From: Chelydra serpentina
Lineage: Eukaryota; Chordata; Testudines; Chelydridae
Direction of reading: 5' to 3'
Length of the DNA: 64,000 nucleotides
NCBI GenBank assembly: GCA_037349315.1
Contig: JBAIAC010000214.1
Coordinates: 620,001-684,000, forward strand
Both the position numbers and the translations under genes were made by a program. Below the pieces are notes generated by a model. That model made no database searches. It saw only the letters and a program-made list of their open reading frames with translations, and was not told the DNA's origin. Positions 30,801-39,631 of this stretch are shown here, in pieces. Numbering within the stretch: the first letter of the stretch is position 1; each line of letters begins with the position of its first letter.

Positions 30801-33695
30801 TTCTTCATCTGCCAGGAGGAGGAGGAGGAGTCACGCGGCGCCACGAGCCGCTGCCATCACCGCGCTGCTCAGCAGGTAACTGGGCATAGGGCAGGGCTGG
30901 CCCCCAGGCTCCCCGGGGCCCGCAGGTCCCAGCGTGTCCTGCTGCATCCCGAGTCGCGTGGAGCGGCGCCGGCTGGTGCCCGACGGCTCCATGGGGAGGG
31001 TGGCTGCGTGCGACACACACTGACGGGGCACCAGAGCACCTGAATGCTGCGGGGGATGTTTGGGCATCAGATGACTTCAGGCACCTCCTGTCACGTGCCC
31101 GCTGCGGGAGAGCAGACGCTGATGGAGCCAGCAGGAGAAACCTCCGGGGAATGGCTGGTAGGGGACGTTCAGTCTCAGCTCCGGGTGGGCAGGGACAGGG
31201 CAAAGCTAGCCTGGCTCGGCAAGAAGCTATGTGGGGAGAGGGAAGCGTGGGGCCCTGGCGAGACACTTCTGGGCTCAGCCGCTGCTTGGACCCGGCTTCA
31301 TGGGGCTCCAGAGAAGGCTGGGGTTTGGGGCTGGTAGACCGAGCGGAGCAAAGATCCCGAGGGATGTGCTGGCAGCGGGCTGGCATGGTGACGTGAGCGT
31401 GGCCTGGCCGGGGAGGGGCAGCAGCCCCCACCGTCAGGCCATGCTCATCACCGCCCTCTCCTGCACCTGCTGGGACACCAGGCCTCGGACTGCTCCTTCC
31501 TTCCCCCACCACGTACCTTCTGCGTAACGGCCCGGATGCCCCCCCGGAGCAAGGCCCAGAGCCGGCGGGCGCTCGACAGCTGGGTCTCCTCCTCCCTCAC
31601 CTCCGGCAGGGAGCTCTGGGGACGCGTGGCGCTGGGAGTGGCAGCTGCCCCTCTCGAGGTCGCTGCTGCGGAAAGAGAGGCCGGGAAACCACCTCCCCAT
31701 TCATTCACCCCCCCTCCCTGGTGCCCAAGCAGCCCCTATCCCCAGTACCGTGCCTGCGTTCCCCCCCGAGGTCCCTCGACCTCGCACCATGCCCAAACCC
31801 TGCTCTCACCACTGCCGAGAGAGGGCCTGGGAACACTCCAGGCAACAGCTAGGAAGAGGCGTGTGCAGGGGATGTCTGACCAGTAGCAGCGGGAATGCGG
31901 CACAAACACACCTGCCCCCGTCGTGGGCACAGAGGAGGCCCCGGTTCAGAGGGACCCAGCTCTGTGCTGGGAGGTTGCTGGGCAGCAGTGTACAGAGGGG
32001 GCATTGGCTGCATCCTCCTCTTGCACCGCCTTGGGCCTGGTGTGACGGAATGGGATTGTTCGTAATGTTTCTATGCGTCAGTTTCCCCGAGGCATGTGCT
32101 AAGTCTCTAGGGGGTGGGATAAAGGGTGTAATTGCAGAGCCCTAGAGGGCCAGTGATGACAGAGAATGGCCGACACCCTTTCTCCTGGCAACTGATGGTC
32201 TGGGCCCCTCCCCTGCAAAGGTGGGAGCTGAAGGTGTTGGAACAAAGGGATCAGGTGACCTCCTGGCCCGGGAAGGAGACAAAGGGAGAGGAGGGGCTGG
32301 AAGGTTTCAGCTTGGAGCCGGCTGGGGAAGATGGGGGGAGGTGCAGACGGAGTCTGGCCTCCCTGCCCACCCCGTTTGGAGCTGTGGGGTGAAATGCAGG
32401 GAGCCCCTGGGCTGGGGTCTAAGCTCCCTGCCCCCCGGAAGGGCCCGACTGAGGGGTCCTGGTTGTACTGACAAGCTCTGTTTGGACTGTGTTCCTGACA
32501 TCTCTAATAAACCTTCTGTTCTACTGGCTGGCTGAGACTCCCAGTGAATCCCAGGAAGAGGGGTGCAGGGCCCTGACCTTGTAAACTGGAGTAATAGTAA
32601 TAGGATGAAATTTAATAGTGAGAAGTGTAAGGTTATATATGCATTTAGGGATTAATAACAAGAATTTTAGTTATAAGCTGGGGACGCATCAGTTGGAAGT
32701 AACGGAAGAGGAGAAGGACCTCGGAGTCCTGGTTGATCACAGGATGACTATGAGTCGCCCATGTGATGTGGCCGTGAAAAAAGCGAATGCGGTCTTGGGA
32801 TGCATTAGGCGAGGTATTTCTAGTAGAGATAAGGAGGTGTTAGTACCGTTATACAAGGCATTGGTGAGACCTCATCTGGAATACTGTGTGCAGTTCTGGT
32901 CTCCCATGTTTAAGAAGGATGAATTCAAACTGGAACAGGTACAAAGAAGGGCCACTAGGATGATCCGAGGAATGGAAAACGTGTCGTATGAAAGGAGACT
33001 CAAGGAGCTTGGTTTGTTTACCTTAACCAAAAGAAGGCTGAGGGGAGATATGATTGCTCTCTTTAAATATATCAGAGGGATAAATACCAGGGAGGGAGAG
33101 GAATTATTTCAGCTCAGTACCAATGTGGACACAAGAACAAATGGATATAAACTGGCCATCAGGAAGTTTAGACTGGAAATTAGACGAAGGTTTCTAACCA
33201 TCAGAGGAGTGAAGTTCTGGAACAGCCTCCCAAGGGAAGCAGTGGGGGCAAAAGACCTAACTGGCTTCAAGATTAAGCTAGATACGTTTATGGAGGGGAT
33301 GGTTTGATGGGATAACATGATCTTAGTCAAAGGTCAATTAATTGCCATCAGTGGTAAATAGGACCAATGGTCAATGATGGGATGTTAGAAGTTACTACAG
33401 ATAACTTTTTCCTGGGTGTCTGGCTGGTGAGTCTTGCCCACATGCAGAGGTCAGACTAGATGATCATACTGGTCCCTTCTGACCTTAAAGACTATGAGTC
33501 TATGAGACTCCCCCACACTCCGTGACACCTGGACAGCGCCGGCAGCGACAGCCGCCCGGTCTCGGAGGAGGCCTGCCGGGGGGCAGGGCAGCCACTGGCC
33601 CAGTGGGCGACGGTGGGCACGGGGAGGAGGTGGGGGCGAGGGCCGCGGCGGGGCAACTTACAGCCACTGTCCTGCGCTTCCCATTGCTCCGCCAT
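9705..33695 (-). CDS. WDR97: WDR97-like WD40-repeat protein gene, exons 1-13 (3' end beyond window)
   Basis: Thirteen minus-strand exons (33662-33695, 31517-31665, 30225-30808, 29455-29576, 27030-27693, 26581-26729, 25669-25905, 25340-25430, 24759-24891, 19652-19779, 15850-15925, 15092-15247, 9705-9860) each have GT donors and AG acceptors. They join in phase to 893 codons without a stop. WD40-type strands ending in VWD, TWN, IW or VWN are seen in exons 4, 5, 7 and 8, so the first two thirds probably form beta-propellers; the later exons are charged and propeller-free. The gene follows MAF1 on the same strand, as WDR97 does in human, which is the main reason for the name. Human WDR97 is much longer (about 1,600 aa as I recall), so several exons should lie beyond position 1. 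Its function is not well established. The start ATG has a good Kozak context (GCCATGG). Alternative: another large WD40 protein, unlikely given the synteny. Confidence 0.85.
10937..11860 (+). mobile_element. Solo LTR inside CR1, itself split by a hAT-type element
   Basis: Starts TGTGGAAACA, ends CTCCCACA; flanked by GTGC and GCGC (10933-10936, 11861-11864), a 4-bp duplication with one change. TATAAATA near 11706 and AATAAA near 11800. The CR1 sequence resumes directly after it. Confidence 0.65.
10977..11467. mobile_element. Non-autonomous hAT-type element
   Basis: Inverted ends CAGG(G)CCGGCTCTAGG, flanked by GGTCCCTC and GACCCCTC (6 of 8 matching). It contains a smaller internal inverted repeat around TTCTAGGGGC / GCCCCTAGAA at about 11030-11077. 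No transposase. Confidence 0.65.
15092..15247 (-). CDS. WDR97: WDR97 exon 12
   Basis: 156 nt, acceptor CCTTGCAG, donor CAG|GTGACG. Encodes [20 protein letters not shown] and then [20 protein letters not shown]. Phase 0 at both ends. Confidence 0.85.
15248..15849. other. WDR97 intron 11
   Basis: GC-rich intronic DNA. No repeat or RNA gene recognised. Confidence 0.6.
15850..15925 (-). CDS. WDR97: WDR97 exon 11
   Basis: 76 nt, acceptor CTCTCTGCAG, donor GAG|GTGACG. Encodes the charged helix-like stretch [20 protein letters not shown] followed by QEKEE. In phase with both neighbours. Confidence 0.82.
16260..16465 (+). repeat. TGTG/CTGT-rich microsatellite region
   Basis: Degenerate TGTGTGT, TCTGTC and CCATCTGTC motifs in WDR97 intron 10. 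Confidence 0.75.
16520..18955 (-). mobile_element. CR1 LINE, 5'-truncated copy
   Basis: Minus strand from 18.9 kb: linker region, then reverse transcriptase with [30 protein letters not shown] and FADDTKLGG, the thumb with [13 protein letters not shown], and the 3' UTR ending near 16,520. Frame is broken at about 18,205, and a TGA at 17,281 stands where the copy at 32.9 kb has CGA, a CpG-decay nonsense change. Endonuclease is absent. Confidence 0.9.
18970..19570 (+). repeat. Short minisatellite split by CR1
   Basis: Units containing GCCATGGCAGAGGGGGTGCA occur at about 18,977-19,055 and 19,498-19,562, on either side of the CR1 fragment, so the tandem repeat predates the insertion. Confidence 0.65.
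19057..19496 (+). mobile_element. CR1 3' UTR fragment, opposite orientation
   Basis: Begins GATGGGATAACATGATC and ends with the CR1 tail AGTCTATGAGTCTATGAG. It is inverted relative to 16520-16990 and inserted in a short minisatellite. Confidence 0.8.
19652..19779 (-). CDS. WDR97: WDR97 exon 10
   Basis: Acceptor TTTCTCCTGCAG with a strong pyrimidine tract; donor CAA|GTGAGC. Encodes [20 protein letters not shown] and ends near [10 protein letters not shown]. Phase 0 to 2 fits exons 9 and 11. Confidence 0.85.
19923..24591 (+). repeat. 61-unit, 76-bp tandem array with CTCF-like core in each unit
   Basis: The unit begins CCAGCGACTCCAGCCCCACT and contains CCAGCAGGGGGCGCTG. The start of the first unit (19923) and of the final partial unit (24559) are exactly 61 x 76 bases apart, so no net indel occurred. 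By my reading about 50 of 61 units have the intact 16-mer; 11 differ in the core. Other variable sites are CTATGG/CTGTGG, GAGAGG/GAGCGG and AGCTCCC/AGCTCTC. It lies in WDR97 intron 9. Because 76 leaves remainder 1 modulo 3 and the plus strand lacks stops, all three plus frames are open for about 1,600 codons; these are not genes. Confidence 0.97.
24759..24891 (-). CDS. WDR97: WDR97 exon 9
   Basis: Acceptor CTCCTCAG, donor AAG|GTACGG. Encodes [19 protein letters not shown], a WD-like strand, then the basic stretch [16 protein letters not shown]. The next intron contains the 61-unit tandem array. Confidence 0.88.
25340..25430 (-). CDS. WDR97: WDR97 exon 8
   Basis: Acceptor GTAG, donor CAG|GTGAGA. 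Encodes [17 protein letters not shown] and AQNQLLR, a textbook WD40 blade. Confidence 0.9.
25669..25905 (-). CDS. WDR97: WDR97 exon 7
   Basis: Acceptor GGCGCAG, donor CGG|GTAAGA. Begins [14 protein letters not shown], a WD blade, and continues through [17 protein letters not shown] to [10 protein letters not shown]. 237 nt, open. Confidence 0.9.
26581..26729 (-). CDS. WDR97: WDR97 exon 6
   Basis: Acceptor CGCCCGCAG, donor CTG|GTGAGT. Encodes [17 protein letters not shown] and [14 protein letters not shown], a WD-like blade. Phase 1 at both ends fits exons 5 and 7. Confidence 0.88.
26800..26990 (-). repeat. Short inverted relative of the 76-bp unit
   Basis: Two diverged units reading GCAGCACCCCCTGCTGGGAG and GCAGCACCCCCTGCTGAGAG, spaced about 82 bases apart, with flanking GCCCCGCTCCCC and GGGGCTGGAGTAGC that match the reverse complement of the 76-bp unit. 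Located in WDR97 intron 5. Confidence 0.65.
27030..27693 (-). CDS. WDR97: WDR97 exon 5 (long WD40 exon)
   Basis: 664 nt, acceptor CCGGCAG, donor CAG|GTAAGG. Contains the blade [14 protein letters not shown] near its start and a long basic end ([18 protein letters not shown]). Open throughout, 221 codons. Confidence 0.92.
27838..29251 (+). mobile_element. Solo LTR (about 1.08 kb) split by a palindromic MITE
   Basis: TGTGAGG to TTGTTACA, the same family as 2913-6692. TATAAAAAG near 28,269 and AATAAACC near 28,862. Located in WDR97 intron 4. Flanks CTTAG and GCAGC do not match, so no target duplication is visible. Confidence 0.7.
28357..28683. mobile_element. Foldback hAT-type MITE with perfect 8-bp target duplication
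   Basis: Inverted ends CGGTGGTTCTCAACTG; perfect duplication CTCTAAAC at 28349-28356 and 28684-28691. The arms extend over roughly 130 bases (TTCAGGGAAAGCCCC pairs with GGGGCTTTCCCTGAA), so most of the element can fold into a hairpin. Confidence 0.9.
29455..29576 (-). CDS. WDR97: WDR97 exon 4
   Basis: Acceptor CTCTCCCAG, donor TG|GTGAGG. Encodes [20 protein letters not shown] and a canonical WD blade end [10 protein letters not shown]. Joins exons 3 and 5 in phase. Confidence 0.9.
29577..30224. other. WDR97 intron 3
   Basis: GC-rich intronic sequence without recognised repeats or genes. Confidence 0.6.
30225..30808 (-). CDS. WDR97: WDR97 exon 3 (first WD40 region)
   Basis: A large 584-nt exon that begins [18 protein letters not shown] after a CTGGCAG acceptor and ends RDLHN with donor CAG|GTAATG. 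It is open over 194 codons, with propeller-like strands such as [13 protein letters not shown] and SIWAFRYG. Confidence 0.88.
30809..31516. other. WDR97 intron 2
   Basis: Single-copy-looking GC-rich intron; nothing further recognised. Confidence 0.6.
31517..31665 (-). CDS. WDR97: WDR97 exon 2
   Basis: Acceptor TTTCCGCAG and donor AAG|GTACGT. Reads 49 codons after completing the split codon, ending [17 protein letters not shown], and leaves phase 0 for exon 3. Confidence 0.75.
32041..33527 (+). mobile_element. Solo LTR split by a CR1 insertion, in WDR97 intron 1
   Basis: TGTGACGG to CCGTGACA with a perfect 5-bp target duplication CCTGG (32036-32040, 33528-33532). LTR sequence is 32041-32577 and 33506-33527. 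It carries AATAAACC near 32,507. Same family as the reversed LTR at 4538-5113. Confidence 0.85.
32578..33505 (+). mobile_element. CR1 3' end inserted in the LTR
   Basis: Encodes the CR1 thumb and C terminus ([49 protein letters not shown]) with an open frame of 229 codons, then the 3' UTR and tail ATGAGTCTATGAG. It lacks the reverse transcriptase core, so it is 5' truncated. Confidence 0.9.
33662..33695 (-). CDS. WDR97: WDR97 exon 1 (start codon)
   Basis: ATG at 33695-33693 in context GCCATGG, followed by [11 protein letters not shown] and one base of the next codon. The donor is a perfect GTAAGT. No in-frame ATG lies just upstream. The exon is placed because its phase (1) joins exon 2 and the donor is strong; the 5' UTR extent is unknown. 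Confidence 0.65.
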
Positions 33696-34099
33696 GGCTG
33701 AAAGCAGCAACTCCTTGGGTCAGGCCTTCCGAGCCTCAGCCAGGCCAGAGGCAACTCGGCCACCCACAGGGCTCTGAGGGGCAAGAGGGAGCCCATTGCA
33801 GAGCTCAGGATGGTCCTTCCTGCCTAGAGGTGGCACCGGCAACCCCCTCCCCAGACAACGCTGCCCCCCAGCCCCTCCCCAGCTCACCTGAGGGGCCCTG
33901 GCAGCTCAGCGTCTCCCCCCCGCCCCCCATTGATCACTCCCCAGTATGTGGGGCACTGGGTCCCCTCTAACCCGCCAGCCCTGGAGCAGTCCAGGCTCTG
34001 GCTCCCTGCATGGCAGCCCCTCCCTGCCAGGGATGCTCAGAGTGGGGCAGCTGGAGCCCCCTGCCCGCTGTGCCCCACCATCTTCCACAGGTGCCACCC

Positions 34100-34330
34100 C
34101 CCGGGCCAGACACCCAAGCTCCCCCCACAGTCCCTGCAGCTGCCACCCGCCCCCAGGCCTGACGCCCGAGCTCCCTCCCCCCCCGCCCAGACCCCCCAGT
34201 TACCACCACCCCCAGGCCTGACGCCCGAGCTCCCCCCCCCCGACCCCCCAGTCACCAGCACCCCTAGGTCAGACGCCCGAGCTCCCCCCCCCCCGCCCAG
34301 ACCCCCCAGTTACCACCACCCCTAGGTCAG
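34100..34330 (+). repeat. CCCCC-rich minisatellite
   Basis: Three to four imperfect copies of a 55-60 bp unit with CAGGCCTGACGCCCGAGCTC between WDR97 exon 1 and MAF1. Confidence 0.65.
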
Positions 34331-34337
34331 ACGCCTG

Positions 34338-34461
34338 TAGGGTGACCAGACAGCAAGTGTGAAAAATCAGGACAGGGGGTGGGGGGTAATAGGAGCCTAT
34401 ATAAGAAAAAGGCCCAAAAATCAGAACTCTCCCTATAAAATCGGGACATCTGGTCACCCTA
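34338..34461. mobile_element. MITE with TAGGGTGACCAGA ends
   Basis: 124 bp with inverted ends TAGGGTGACCAGA / TCTGGTCACCCTA, flanked by GACGCCTG and GACGCCCG (7 of 8). The 8-bp duplication suggests hAT, with the caveat that the flanks lie in a minisatellite. Confidence 0.75.
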
Positions 34462-37214
34462 GACGCCCGAGCTCCTCCCACAGCCCCCAGCTCCCTGAAG
34501 CCTCACAGGCATTTTCCCCTGCCTCCCCCCCCCACCTCACAGGCATTTTCCTCTGCCTCCCCCCCCACCCCACTCCCAGGCCAGACACCTGAGCTCCCCC
34601 GACAGGCCCCAGGTCTCCGAGACCACACAGGCATTGCCCTCTCCCCCCTTCTCCCCCCCCCCCCAGTCAGACCCCCCAGTCAGACCCCCCAGCCCCTCAG
34701 CATTCAGGCCTCTCCCGCTGGACCCTGCCAGGCCGCAGGCCCCGGGAAGGCCAGTGCCACCCACCCTGCACCGGCGGGCAGAGAGCACCCAGTGCTGGGG
34801 AAAGGCAGGTCGCCGTGGAGACCGTTCTGTTTACGGCCCTAGGATTTGCCGGCACTGGAAGGCTGGGCGAGAGCAGGGCCGGCGGGGGCCCAGGTGTCCG
34901 GCGGCGGGTGGGGGGGGAGACATGGGCATCTGGCCTGGGGGGCAGGGGCTCAGGCATCTAGGTTGGAAGATCTGCAGGCACTTGAGGGGGTGGGGGGATT
35001 GGGTGTCTGGCCTGGTAGAGGTGAGTGCCAGGGCTGGAGGGGGGGACTCGGCCTCCAGCCTGGGGGGCAGCCCCTGCAGGGGCTGGGGGGGCTCACACCG
35101 CCGGCTGGGGGAGCTACAAGCGCAGCTGCGAGGGAGGATGGAGCTGGGGCCACTGGCCAGGGGCTGCAGGGGCAGGGAAGTCCTTCGGCTCCCCCCCACA
35201 GGGAGACCCTCCCTCATTCCCCCACTCCCTGAGGGGGCCTCAGCCGCAGGCCCCCTGCTCCCCTGGCCTGCTATGCTGGAGCCAGGGCAGTTATGGGGCC
35301 CCCTCCTGGGGAGGAAGTGGGAAGGACTTGCCATGGGGGGGGGGAGCCTGGAGTAGCTTGTGCTGTCCCCCGCCCCCTCTGCCCACCCTGCCTGCTCCAA
35401 GGCGTGGGACACGGGGCTTAGCCGAGCCAGTCCCCCACCCTCCCAGAGCCCCATGCCAGGCCTGCCGACCCAGCAGCTGGGCCCTGATCCTCCGCCCCCC
35501 ATGGGCCTGGGCCCCTGCTCTTCGCGAAGGCCCCTCGCTGGCATTAGTGGAGCCCTGCTGTGGAGCCAGATAGGCCACGCAGCCCTGACTTCATACCAGT
35601 CCCAGGCCCCGGCTGCCATTGTAACAGGAATCCGGCCCTGGGTCCAGCCCCTTTGACCCCGTCCCTGCGAGCCAGGGGCAGCAGCCCTCTGCTGAGACAC
35701 CGGGCGCCCCTGGGCGGGGAGAGAGGCAGGTGAGCTAGGCCCCTGGCCCTCCCAGAGCCGGCAGCTATGGGGCGTGAAGCAGGAACGGATTGAGGGCTGG
35801 GCGAGGGCCTGGGCGAGGCAGCGGCTGGACAAACAGCAGCGATTGCCACCGTCCCTTCTGGCTGCAGAATCGCTGACATGCCCCCGGGGCCTGGCCTGCA
35901 CAGCTACTCCCAGGCCTGCAGCACCCCAGGGAAACACCCCACACCCAGGAGCTCCCCACCTGCAGCACACAGACTGCGGAGATGGGGGCTGGCGGCACCG
36001 AGCCTATCCCCAGCAGCGGGCTGCCACCCCCAGGCAGAGAGATCATCCAAGAATGACAAGGAAAGGCCCCAGCTGTCAGACGCCACCTTCCCGCCCACCC
36101 GGGCCCCTGCCCACTGCGCTGCTCCCACGACCAGCCTGGAGCCCACGGAGCACTCGGCCCAGTCTGCACCAGCCCACCCTGGGCAGCTGGCAGGGGCTCA
36201 AACCCCCGACAGGCACACCAGAAAGTGCCGTCCTGGGCAGATGCCAGCTGCCTCGGGGCTTAGAGCCCAGGTGGGCCTGTGCCAGGACCATGGGGGCTGC
36301 ATCGTATCCAGCTGCCGTCGGGCTGGTTGCACTGGCGGCTTATTGGGCCCTGAGACCACTGCCTAGACCTGTCCCCCTGATTGCCCCCAGCTGGGCACCC
36401 CGATCCCTGCACTTCCCAACCCCTCCCCCCATCCTCCCTGCTTTCCTTGTCCCCCCTCCACAACATAGGGTGGTGCTGCCCAGGCACAGGGCACTCCATG
36501 CTGGCCCCGTCACCACGTGACACCTAGGGGGGAATGACTGGAGAAGCAGCTGGCTAGGCAAGAGGGGGAAATATTCACATTTGCAAACAAGCCCCCTTTG
36601 TGCTTTCTCCACGGCTGCCCCCCCCCCCCCCCCAGGCTTGGGGGGAGCTTCCGGTAACAGCCACAAACCTACCTCAGTCCCCCTCCACAGCCCTCCTGGC
36701 ACAATGGCAACAAACCTTGACAAAGGTTGGACTGCGGGGGTGTGAGCCCACGGCCTGGCTCAGTGTGTTTCTACTCCGGCCCCTGGCCAGCTCCTGCGGG
36801 CAGCTTAGTCTCTGGTCTGGCCGTACAGCGCCCAGCAAACGGGGCCCTGGGGCTCCCAGCTCTGTATAGCCGCTAGAACGGGGAGAGCAGCCCAGGGGCT
36901 GCGTGTGCAGAGGTACGAACACGCCAGGCAGGACATGGAGCAACTGAACATTCGGGGGGGGGGGGGGGGGAGTTGGCGAGTGCACAGGGGACACGGCGGA
37001 GAGATGGCCAAGGAGAAGCCAGCCCTGTCCGCGGAGCTGCCGTTTCCCCAGCTGGAAGAGCTGGGAACCCCCTGAGCAGCAGGAAGGTGGATTTTAAGGG
37101 CCAGCCCCATGGGGGTACCGCCCCTACCGCCAGTGAAGCTAGCTCCGCCTGCCCCCCCTTGCCGAGGCTCCCTCGCCCAGCCCCACGCAGGGGGTGGATT
37201 TTCTAAGGAAGGGG
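34462..37214. other. Intergenic region between WDR97 and MAF1
   Basis: Very GC-rich with several C or G homopolymers (for example about 36,954-36,971). It probably contains WDR97 promoter sequence, but no core promoter element or exon could be identified. The 379-codon minus-strand ORF at 34,831-35,970 has no recognisable domain. Confidence 0.5.
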
Positions 37215-39609
37215 CGTCAGTCACAGATAAACTTTATTGGTGTAACGATACATTGCTATGCAGTAAAGTCAAACCTCACAGGGACTGAACATGAAACTGG
37301 CCCCAGCTCCCCGCCCACCCGCCCAGGAGACTAGAGGCACAAGCTCTCGAAGCAGCGCAGGGGGACAGCAGCTGCACCCTCCCCTTGGGAGCAGGGGCCC
37401 CCTGCCGAGAGGCCAGCTATGCACCACTTGGGCCAGTGAGCATCGGGGCAAAGGCAGGAGCGGGAATGCCAGGTTCTCGGTAGTGGGGCTGGGAGCTGGT
37501 CCCATGGTTCCTGGCCAGGGCCCCGTCTCAGCCATGGACATGGGTCACATTTGCCCAGACTGAGTGACGCTGTGGAGCTTGCTGTGCTCACCAGCCCTGG
37601 GCCCGGGTATTGCTGCAGAGACAGCCACACAGGCCATGCTGAGCACGGGGCAGGAGTCCAAGCTGCCAGGGCTGGTGCCCTTCAACCGCTGGCCAGCCAT
37701 GGCTCGGCTCGGAGGCAAGCGTGACTCCCTGCAAATGAGCCCCCAAACGCTGCGAGCTCCAGCCAGAGCCTAGCCGTGGCACTCTAGCAGGGCTGGTCAA
37801 TGCACACGGGCTGCTTGCTCGAGGGCAGATTACAGCCACAGCTCCCAGCGCTAGGGAGAGCCGCCTCCTTCGGCTACAGGTGGGTAAAGCCGGACACTCT
37901 GACCGTAAGGGTCCCCTCTCCCCATCCTCCACTGGCCAGCAAGGCCCCGGGCACCCTGCAGGCTCAAGGAAGCAGATGGTTGCTGCCAAGACAGCTCCTG
38001 CCAGCACTGCTGTACAGGCACCTGCTGGCCCTTAAAGCGCTGAGCTGGGCAGATGTAATGAGCTGGCCTTGCAGCCAATGCCCACAGGGGACGGGTGAAG
38101 GGACAATGCCCGACAGCGAAGGGGAGGCTCTGGAGGCAGCTGGCAGCCCCCTCGGCTGGGCAGGCAGGCTTCCCCGCACCATCCTCTAGCTGTAGGGAAA
38201 GCCATGGCTCAGCCCCAGAGCCCCTGGGGCACCAACGCCCTTCCTGGGGCAGATTCCGGCGGCAAAGGAGGCTGGGTGACGAGCAAGCTCAGATGGAGGA
38301 GGCTGCTGCGTGGGCCAGCAGCAGAACCAGGGGCCGCTACAGCTCCCGCCGCAGGCCTGAGGCTGACAGGGCCCGGCTCCACAGGCAAGCTCCGGAGCCC
38401 TCCCCGGCTGGCTGAGATCTAGGGGCCCTGACTGGGCTCCACTAGGGTTTGAACTACACCAGCTGTCCCGGGGCAACCTGCCAGGGTGGGCGAGGCCAGA
38501 GGAGGAGCTGCAGGGAGCTAGGCCTGGTGCTGCTGCCCTCTGCAGACACCATGCTAGTGCCAGGTGCTCCCCCCATGTGCTCCAGTGCCCATGAAGAGCG
38601 GGCAGCGCTGCACCCGTCCTGCTATGGCCCTGGGACAGCGTATACTCATCCCTGGGAGCAGGGGGGATCCCGGCATCGGGAGGGCCAGTGCTGGGGAACT
38701 GGCCAAGGGGGACAGAGGGGAAGCAATTAAACCAGAGAATGAGTCAGAGTCAACAGGGCTGAGCTGCCAACACGAGCCTCGCGCCCAGCATACGAAACCA
38801 GGCTCCACACCCCTCCCGGAGAGCGGAGCAGGCTCCTGGCAGCCACCCCCCGCCCGCCCCCCCGCACTCTCGCCCAGCTCTAGCACAGCTGGTGCCCAAA
38901 GTATCTGTGGCTTAAAAACAAAAACAAACAAACCACCAATCAGCCCCTCCGGCCCCAGCTCGCTCTCCCAGTTCCTTTGCACAGCGGAGCCGCGCTCAGC
39001 ATGGGGCACAGGGCTGCTGCAGCCTTGGAAAAGAGCAAACTGAGCCCGTGAGGTGAGCAGGAGCCAAGCAACCCCCCCAAACAGGGAGCCGGCCAGTGAC
39101 GTGGGGGGACGGGCGGGTCACCAACAGTTCTGAAAGAGGAGATCCAGGACGCGAGGATGCCCTGCCCGGCCCCCTGCTGCTGCCATGGCCGGACGGAGTT
39201 CGGTGGGTCGCCATCAGTACAGGAAAGTGCCCGAGGAGCAGCCTGCCCTGCTTGAGAGCCAGCAGGAGCAGGACATCAGTGCAGCCAGCAGATCAATTCC
39301 TAAAGTGCGTTGAAGCAACTCCAAGGCCCTGCACGAGCGTCTGGCGAGCCGGAGCCCAGGCCGGCAGTAAGCGCGTGGCCGCTGCTGACCAATCACGCAG
39401 CACGTCTGGAGGGAACGTGGAGGACAGCTGCAGCCCCGAGCGGCGTTCCACATGCAGTGCTGTGGGGCCCCGGCGCCGAAGAGCAGAGCAGTGCCGCAGG
39501 CTCTGTGGCTGGGTAGTTCGCGTAACGGTCAGGCCTGGCCGATCCTCAACGCTGATGACTGGAGGCTGGCTCAGCAGGGCTGAGGACTTCTTGGAGCTCA
39601 TCTGGACAC
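37215..39609 (-). other. MAF1: Probable MAF1 3' UTR
   Basis: From the stop codon to shortly after the first minus-strand AATAAA I could find (37233-37238). The stretch is GC-rich and without recognisable exons or repeats. A UTR of about 2.4 kb is longer than I expect for MAF1, so an unnoticed proximal signal is possible. Confidence 0.4.
37233..37238 (-). promoter_or_regulatory. MAF1: Candidate MAF1 polyadenylation signal
   Basis: TTTATT on the plus strand, AATAAA in gene sense. It is the first canonical hexamer downstream of the MAF1 stop in my reading. Confidence 0.45.
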
Positions 39610-39631
39610 TCACATGCAGATAACCTGCACC
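39610..39631 (-). CDS. MAF1: MAF1 coding exon 7 (stop codon)
   Basis: After acceptor TTTGCAG the frame reads VQVICM then TGA at 39612-39610. Human MAF1 ends with a similar VPVICI, which identifies this very short terminal coding segment. Confidence 0.9.

Noticed and set aside
34831..35970. 379-codon minus-strand ORF between WDR97 and MAF1
   Set aside because: GC-driven open frame with no recognisable domain; overlaps open frames in other phases.
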